Assembly (NCBI GenBank): GCA_001298555.1
Contig: LJCW01000109.1
Coordinates: 1 to 64,000, forward strand
Source of the DNA: Actinobacteria bacterium OV450
GTDB taxonomy: Bacteria > Actinomycetota > Actinomycetes > Streptomycetales > Streptomycetaceae
Direction of reading: 5' to 3'
Length of the DNA stretch: 64,000 nucleotides
In this document: piece by piece, positions 59,875 through 64,000 of the stretch
Position numbering within the stretch: position 1 is the stretch's first letter
Layout: each line of letters begins with the position of its first letter
Notes under the pieces: model-generated
Told to the model about the DNA's origin: nothing
The model's input: the letters and a program-made list of their open reading frames with translations, nothing else
The model's database searches: none
Program-made: the position numbers and the translations under genes

Positions 59875-60360
59875 ATGCGACGCATCGCGACGATCGGCGT
59901 CTACGGCTTCACGAGCAAGGACTTCCTGGAGCATCTCCTCGGAGAGGGCGTGGGGCTGCTGCTCGACCTTCGCCAGCGGCGCGCCGTGCGAGGTCCGGAT
60001 TACTCGTGGGCGAACTCGGGCCGACTCCAGCGCGCGCTCGCCGCGGCGAACGTGGGCTACCGGCACGTGAAAGCGCTGGCGCCGACGACGGAACTGCGCC
60101 AGCTCCAGTATCGCGAGGACGACCGCCAAGGCGTGGGCAAACGCAATCGCATCGCGCTGGCGCCCGAATACGCCGAGCGCTACACCCGCGAGATCCTCGA
60201 CCCCTTCGACCTGGACGCACTAGTGGCCGAGCTTCCCAGCGGCTCGGTGACCGCCCTGTTCTGCGTCGAGCGCGATCCGGAGGCGTGCCACCGCTCGATC
60301 GTGGCCGCACGCTTGTGCGCCGAGCACGCCCTGCCGGTCACGGACATCCTCCCGAGCTGA
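59875..60360 (+). CDS. DUF488 family protein
   Basis: A 161-residue DUF488 protein. Family motifs: I-A-T-I-G-V-Y-G-F-T, L-L-L-D-L-R-Q-R, and the C-x-E-x-x-x-x-x-C-H motif as F-C-V-E-R-D-P-E-A-C-H-R. These conserved Cys, Glu and His residues suggest a metal- or nucleic-acid-related enzyme, but the function is unsettled. GGGGGTG precedes ATG 59875; an ATG at 59857 overlaps the toxin stop. So the toxin and DUF488 genes are translationally close and probably co-transcribed. Confidence 0.88.
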   Translation: MRRIATIGVYGFTSKDFLEHLLGEGVGLLLDLRQRRAVRGPDYSWANSGRLQRALAAANVGYRHVKALAPTTELRQLQYREDDRQGVGKRNRIALAPEYAERYTREILDPFDLDALVAELPSGSVTALFCVERDPEACHRSIVAARLCAEHALPVTDILPS

Positions 60361-60363
60361 ACC

Positions 60364-60471
60364 GTGGCCCTCCTCGACGCCCGCGGACAGCCGCTGCGCT
60401 TCACGGTCATTCCCAGGCGCTGCGACCCCGACTGGCCGATCGCCGAAGTGCGCCTCCTTAGCCGCCCTTAG
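60364..60471 (+). CDS. Possible 35-residue peptide after DUF488
   Basis: A GTG three bases after the DUF488 stop opens a short frame with normal codon bias: V-A-L-L-D-A-R-G-Q-P-L-R-F-T-V-I-P-R-R, ending R-L-L-S-R-P. It may be a small coupled peptide or the stub of a larger lost gene. No ribosome binding site is visible beyond coupling. Confidence 0.3.
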   Translation: MALLDARGQPLRFTVIPRRCDPDWPIAEVRLLSRP

Positions 60472-60776
60472 CCGCCCGTAGCTGTCTTCGCGCGTCCGGG
60501 TCGCTACGAGGGTCTCGCCGCGCATGGGCGGCTGCCGGCCGGGCAGCCGTGCAGCTTCTGGGAACGCGGATTGGGCAGCCCGCCCCGGCCGGTGGTCACC
60601 CCGGCAGTGTCCTTCGCAGCAGGCCCTTCGCCAGCCGCCGCCCGAGCCACAGCGTCGCGCCGCCCCCGCACACCGTCGCTCCCATGACCATCCGGCGGAC
60701 GGCGGAATGCGGAGCCAGACGGCGAATCACACCCCGCCTGATCTTCCTGCGCGTGCGGCGTCCGACGAGAGGCACT
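60472..60776. other. Intergenic region
   Basis: 305 bases between the short peptide and the end of the GlsB-type gene. Nothing recognisable was seen. Confidence 0.4.
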
Positions 60777-61040
60777 TCACTGCTTTCTGCCTACGATCAG
60801 CCGGTAGATCAGCAAGATGATCAGGGATCCGACGATTGCCGCGATCCACGTGGAGAGCTCGAAGAACCCGTCGATCGAGTCGACCCCAAATATGATCTTG
60901 CCGAGCCACCCGCCGAGAAGCCCACCGGCGATACCGATCAGCGGCGTCACGACGCAGCCACCGGGATCACGCCCCGGCATCAGAAGCTTCGCGATGATTC
61001 CGGCAACCAGGCCCACCAGAATCCATCCGAGGATGCCCAT
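60777..61040 (-). CDS. GlsB/YeaQ/YmgE-family stress-response membrane protein
   Basis: An 87-residue protein with three hydrophobic helices: M-G-I-L-G-W-I-L-V-G-L-V-A-G-I-I-A-K, I-G-I-A-G-G-L-L-G-G-W-L-G-K and W-I-A-A-I-V-G-S-L-I-I-L-L-I-Y. The Gly-rich A-K-L-L-M-P-G-R-D-P-G-G-C segment is the family signature. These transglycosylase-associated-like proteins are induced by envelope or general stress in many bacteria. ATG 61040 is the conserved start. It is divergent from the lipoprotein gene. Confidence 0.92.
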   Translation of the reverse strand: MGILGWILVGLVAGIIAKLLMPGRDPGGCVVTPLIGIAGGLLGGWLGKIIFGVDSIDGFFELSTWIAAIVGSLIILLIYRLIVGRKQ

Positions 61041-61246
61041 AGCGGCCCCCTGTCCAGCATGAATGTCTTGTATGTCCTTTTCCCGCGCGCTGTGCATCAA
61101 ACCGTACCGACGCGGAGGCGGGCAAGGCGGCCCGCAGCCGAAGTGCTCCGCCCCGGTGGTCAAGTGTGCGAGCAGTTCCGGTGTTCGTCTGCCGAGGGCG
61201 GTGGTTCCTGACAGCATCGGAGGGATCGAGACAGAGGGGGGAACGC

Positions 61247-61690
61247 ATGCGCGCACGTATCCACGTTCACCGGGCCGTGATCGGGGCGGTGCTTGTGGCT
61301 GTCCTGGCGGGGTGTGCTTCGACTCCGGCCGAGGAGCTGAGGGACTGGTGGGACTCGGGAGGCGACCGCAGTACGAAGGCGCTGTCCCAGACCTCGGGCC
61401 GGGTCAACGAGGTGAGCGTGCGGCCGATGGACGTCTGGGGCGAGGCCTGTCAGGAGTTGCTGGCCGAGGTGGCGAAAGCCAAGAAGCTCGGCACCATTCC
61501 CAGCGATGACGCCCGGAGCTTCTGGAACGATGCCCTGGTGGCTTTCGAGCACGGGGGCGGCGAATGCGTAGCCGGGACCCAGGCGAAAGACGAGCCCAGG
61601 GCTTCGGAGGGTATCCGCGAGGTGCAGAAGGGCATCAGCCGGCTGGCCTCCGCCGTGTCCCTGATCAGGGGTGATCTGGAAGGCCACTGA
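61247..61690 (+). CDS. Putative lipoprotein
   Basis: A 147-residue protein with a lipoprotein signal peptide: a basic N-terminus M-R-A-R-I-H-V-H-R, a hydrophobic core V-I-G-A-V-L-V-A-V and the lipobox L-A-G-C with Cys23 as the lipidated residue. The mature part is small, helical and has no recognised domain; it contains W-G-E-A-C-Q-E-L-L-A and A-F-E-H-G-G-G-E-C, two cysteines that could form a disulfide. GAGGGGGGAACG precedes ATG 61247. It probably sits on the outer face of the cell membrane. Confidence 0.82.
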   Translation: MRARIHVHRAVIGAVLVAVLAGCASTPAEELRDWWDSGGDRSTKALSQTSGRVNEVSVRPMDVWGEACQELLAEVAKAKKLGTIPSDDARSFWNDALVAFEHGGGECVAGTQAKDEPRASEGIREVQKGISRLASAVSLIRGDLEGH

Positions 61691-61801
61691 CTGCGGTGTG
61701 GATACGAGCCGCGGGACCGGTCGGTGCGCGAACTCCGGCGCAGTCCGGGTCATCTCGCGCTCGTGCAGACGTCTGCCGAAACACGGTGAACTGTTCCCGG
61801 T

Positions 61802-62284
61802 TCACGTGACCGGTCCAGCATGGGGGCATGGCGGTGCGGAGGTGACGGTGGGCATGCGCATGCGGAGCAGGAGGTCGTCCTCGATGCCGACGCCGGTGTC
61901 CGGAGCGCTGAGCCACGTGGTCCCTGGGTGGCGTGCGCGGAGGTGAGAGAGCGCTCGAGTACCCAGGCCGGTGTTGCGGAACGGCTTGTTGATCGTGATG
62001 GCGATGATGACGCCGCAGGCGCAGGAGGGGCAGAACCGGTAGCGGACTTGGCCGACGACCTGGCGCACGTTCACCAGGAGCAGGCATTCCTCGCCGGGTC
62101 CTGAAGTGTCGGGGATGTGGGTGGAGAGGAAGTCCACGGCCTTGTAGGCGAGGAGCCGGCGTCGCAGCCGGGCGGTGAGTCCTCCGTGGCGGGCGTGTTT
62201 GCCGCCGGCAGAACGGGACGGCGAGGGCACGGTCGGGGCCGGGCCGGACAGAGTGCTCTTGAGTCGCGCGTGTTGTGCCTGCAT
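61802..62284 (-). CDS. GNAT-fold acetyltransferase-like protein
   Basis: A 160-residue protein. The middle part C-S-C-A-C-G-V-I-I-A-I-T-I, then N-T-G-L-G-T-R-A-L-S-H-L, fits the acetyl-CoA binding turn (x-x-G-x-G) of GNAT enzymes, with the preceding beta strand. An unusual C-P-S-C-A-C-G cluster before it could bind a metal. The first 50 residues are basic and variable, and the last 20 are Pro-rich. Identity of the substrate is unknown. The gene may be somewhat degraded, as the C-terminal strands of a GNAT are hard to trace. Confidence 0.5.
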   Translation of the reverse strand: MQAQHARLKSTLSGPAPTVPSPSRSAGGKHARHGGLTARLRRRLLAYKAVDFLSTHIPDTSGPGEECLLLVNVRQVVGQVRYRFCPSCACGVIIAITINKPFRNTGLGTRALSHLRARHPGTTWLSAPDTGVGIEDDLLLRMRMPTVTSAPPCPHAGPVT

Positions 62285-62823
62285 GAGGTCCGTGTGCCCC
62301 GAGCAGCGGACCGTACCCGTCCACGCCCTCGGCTTGGCGCACGGAGGCCGTCAGCCGTCGTGGCGCTGGTGTCGTACAGGACGTGTAGCTGGGCCGCCCG
62401 GGCGTCGACGGCGACCCCGGTCCCCGCTTCTGGCGACGCCACTCGCCGCCAGGGCGACCGGGTGGCGCTGGCACCCTGGCGGTCGCGCGGAGGCCGGGTC
62501 GCTGCCTGGCGGGCAATCAAGATCACTTACGGGGCCGCTGCGGTCAGGATCTCCCGCCCCCCGGACCGGGCCGTTTTCGCCGCTGCCCGCGAAACCAGGT
62601 GTCCGGGACCCAGGCCACCAACAGCCCGGACTGGCAGGACCCGCACTCGTGCCGCATGACCGACCGCCGGCAGCCGGGTGCCCGGTGCGCTGCAGCGGAT
62701 CTGGATCCAGCCTCGTGAGTGCGGCCGGCGCATGCGCGGTCGTGGCCTCAACGGGGTGCACGATCGGATCGGGGACCTCCTGGGCGTTGGCGTGCCACCT
62801 GACGGCGGCCGGCCCGTGCGATC
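62285..62823. other. Intergenic region, no supported gene
   Basis: 539 bases. Open frames on both strands lack a start with a ribosome binding site and give Arg/Pro-rich products. No repeat or promoter stood out. Confidence 0.4.
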
Positions 62824-63099
62824 TCAGCCGCGGCGTCCGAACCAATGGCGCCGGCCGCTGTGGCCGCCCTCGGATCGGCGGACTCCGATCATCACCAGGG
62901 CCAGGCCTGCGAGCGCCACTGCTCCCACGATGATCCCGGCGAGGAAGAGGGATCCCGTGGAGCCCGTCGCGTGGTAGCCGAAGACAGAGAAGTCGCCGCC
63001 GCTGACGAGATCATGGGACGAGCCGGCGTTGCCGAACACTCCGGCCAAAGCCACGATCACGGCGAGGAGCAGAATGATGATTCCGAGTATGAGGATCAT
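62824..63099 (-). CDS. Small two-span membrane protein
   Basis: A 91-residue protein with two membrane helices: M-I-L-I-L-G-I-I-I-L-L-L-A-V-I-V-A-L-A at the very N-terminus and L-F-L-A-G-I-I-V-G-A-V-A-L-A-G-L-A-L-V near residues 52-72. The loop between them contains F-S-V-F-G-Y-H-A-T-G-S-T-G, and the tail is Arg/His-rich. This pattern is common in Streptomyces small membrane proteins of unknown function. AAGGAG lies before ATG 63099. Confidence 0.8.
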   Translation of the reverse strand: MILILGIIILLLAVIVALAGVFGNAGSSHDLVSGGDFSVFGYHATGSTGSLFLAGIIVGAVALAGLALVMIGVRRSEGGHSGRRHWFGRRG

Positions 63100-63253
63100 G
63101 GGGGACACTCCTTGCACCCGTGTCCGGGCGAACGTTCACCGCCGAGCACCCCGCGTCTGCCCCATCGCAGCACCCCAAACCCAGGCCGGCTCCTCTGCGC
63201 AGCGAGCTCAGCTCGGGCTTCGGCTCATCGGGCGTAACGGTTGCTGGCTGATC

Positions 63254-63455
63254 TCACGGGGTGGTCCGCAGGTGGTTGTCGCGGTGCAACTCGCGAGCGG
63301 CCTTGATCCGGTCCTTGGTGCGGTCCAGGTGGACCGTCCTGTTCGCTCCGCCCACGCGGAGGATCGTCCCCGCCGGGAGCAGGACCTCCTTGCCGAAGAT
63401 CCACACACCGGTGTCCACCACGATGTAGGGAGCGGGCAGAGAGCCTGTCGCGCAG
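63254..63455 (-). pseudogene. C-terminal remnant of a PRC-barrel domain protein
   Basis: The minus strand encodes A-P-Y-I-V-V-D-T-G-V-W-I-F-G-K-E-V-L-L-P-A-G-T and L-D-R-T-K-D-R-I-K-A-A-R-E-L-H-R-D-N-H-L, then stops at 63254. This is the typical end of a Streptomyces PRC-barrel protein, a stress-linked family. No start codon leads into it in frame: upstream codons (R-R-T-L-T-L-T-C-A) are unrelated, so the first half of the gene is gone. Confidence 0.75.
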
Positions 63456-63693
63456 GTCAGGGTCAGCGTGCGCCGCGGATGCGGCCCGGGCCGTAGGTCT
63501 CCTGTGGCTTTACGAGGCGAACGTTCTGGGGGATCTCCATCTCGTCGGCCGTCACAGCACCGGATCTCGCCCCGAAGGAGTTCAGCCAGGCCGTGCGTCT
63601 TTCAAAGGCAGGACAGTGGCGTCGCCGACACATTCGCTCACCCGGATGCCGATGCTGGCTGCGATCCTCTCGCGGCACGCCGATCCTGAAGAC

Positions 63694-64000
63694 ATGACGT
63701 CCAGCGGACCGCGGGTCATCGTGCACGCACCTGACAGCCGGGGCCTGCGCGAGGTCAGCGTCGCGGGGAAGACCGTGGGTCGGGCGTGGTCCCCCCGGGA
63801 CCTCCGGCGGGTGTTGCGGAAAGCTGGAGTACCCGCCGACATCGACCTCGACCATCCCGGGCAGGTCCGCTGGCGGGCCGATCCGGGGCTGTGGCCGGAC
63901 CGTCGCTGGTGGAGGCGCTTTCAAGCCTGCCTCATGATGCTCGGGCTGCTGGTGTCCGCTGCGGTGCTCTTCCGGGTGGGGCTGACAGACACTCTCAGAG
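63694..64000 (+). CDS. Hypothetical protein with membrane segment, 3' end outside window
   Basis: The frame from ATG 63694 is open to the right edge (102 codons). It begins M-T-S-S-G-P-R-V-I-V-H-A-P-D, continues G-K-T-V-G-R-A-W-S-P-R-D-L-R-R-V-L-R-K-A-G, then W-W-R-R-F-Q-A and a membrane helix L-M-M-L-G-L-L-V-S-A-A-V-L-F. The arrangement (small soluble N-domain, then a membrane anchor) is seen in Streptomyces proteins of unknown function. The C-terminus lies beyond the window. Confidence 0.7.
   Translation, partial: MTSSGPRVIVHAPDSRGLREVSVAGKTVGRAWSPRDLRRVLRKAGVPADIDLDHPGQVRWRADPGLWPDRRWWRRFQACLMMLGLLVSAAVLFRVGLTDTLR

Noticed and set aside
62285..62823. Open frames on both strands downstream of the GNAT gene
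   Set aside because: None has a start with a ribosome binding site or a product that resembles a known protein.
1..64000. tRNA, rRNA, integrase, transposase or attachment sites
   Set aside because: I looked for T-loop-like words and for recombinase or transposase proteins and found none that hold up. A GGTTCGAA near 7500 is not in a cloverleaf.

Overview
The window is very GC-rich, with strong third-position G/C bias, GTG and TTG starts, many overlapping start and stop codons, and families (DUF5133, DUF6098, DUF6343, DUF6479, DUF6480, SPW-repeat, ANTAR, RsbW-like kinases) that are typical of Streptomyces or close Kitasatosporales relatives. I see no rRNA, tRNA, ribosomal protein or other core gene. 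The content is accessory: stress response, signalling, one glycan cluster and many decaying genes. This fits a chromosome arm or a large linear plasmid (inference).

Layout. 1-8.6 kb: the 3' part of an Hsp20 gene, a DUF2071 protein, an SPW membrane protein with a SigB-type promoter, then a dense signalling block (RsbW-like kinase, two coupled GAF-ANTAR proteins, a degenerate STAS-like protein, an ANTAR-GAF-PAS-PP2C phosphatase, an ANTAR-DUF5133 protein) and a DUF6098 protein with its own SigB-type promoter. 9-18 kb: a frameshifted asparagine-synthetase-like amidotransferase, a large-subunit catalase, a STAS/kinase pair, and a molybdopterin oxidoreductase that lacks the usual Fe-S cysteines and is coupled to a His-rich helical protein. 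18-25 kb: DUF6343, a CBS protein, a MerR regulator with a textbook MerR promoter coupled to a membrane protein, topoisomerase IB, an intact and a broken short-chain dehydrogenase, and a lactonase-like propeller protein.

25.5-38.5 kb: a coherent cluster for making and transferring ADP-D-glycero-D-manno-heptose. It holds an epimerase/decarboxylase, a carbamoyltransferase, five glycosyltransferases, GmhB-like phosphatase, GmhA-like isomerase and bifunctional HldE, with an MFS exporter beside it. The last four junctions from GmhB to the GT4 enzyme and the GmhA/HldE junction overlap or nearly overlap, so it looks like one operon. No HldD epimerase is present, so the D,D-heptose form is the predicted donor.

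38.5-53 kb: a second PP2C phosphatase, three more STAS proteins, a phosphoesterase, a YbdK-type ligase, an RheA-like repressor divergent from a complete hsp18 with two tandem RheA-type operators, DUF2267, an F420-dependent oxidoreductase, carbonic anhydrase, an AraC regulator beside a methyltransferase remnant, and a type II NADH dehydrogenase. 53-64 kb: a broken ku gene fused by overlap to an ATP-dependent DNA ligase, small membrane and stress proteins (DUF6479, DUF2231, GlsB type, hemerythrin), an aminoglycoside-phosphotransferase-fold protein, an HxlR remnant, an orphan RelE toxin with DUF488, a lipoprotein, a GNAT protein, a PRC-barrel remnant and a gene running off the right edge.

Together the genes read as a general-stress and partner-switching island: at least eleven RsbW/STAS/PP2C/ANTAR proteins lie near typical stress effectors (catalase, Hsp20, SPW, GlsB, DUF2267, hemerythrin). 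At least six broken genes and a 45-kb direct duplication of hsp20 show that the region is under relaxed selection and rearranging.
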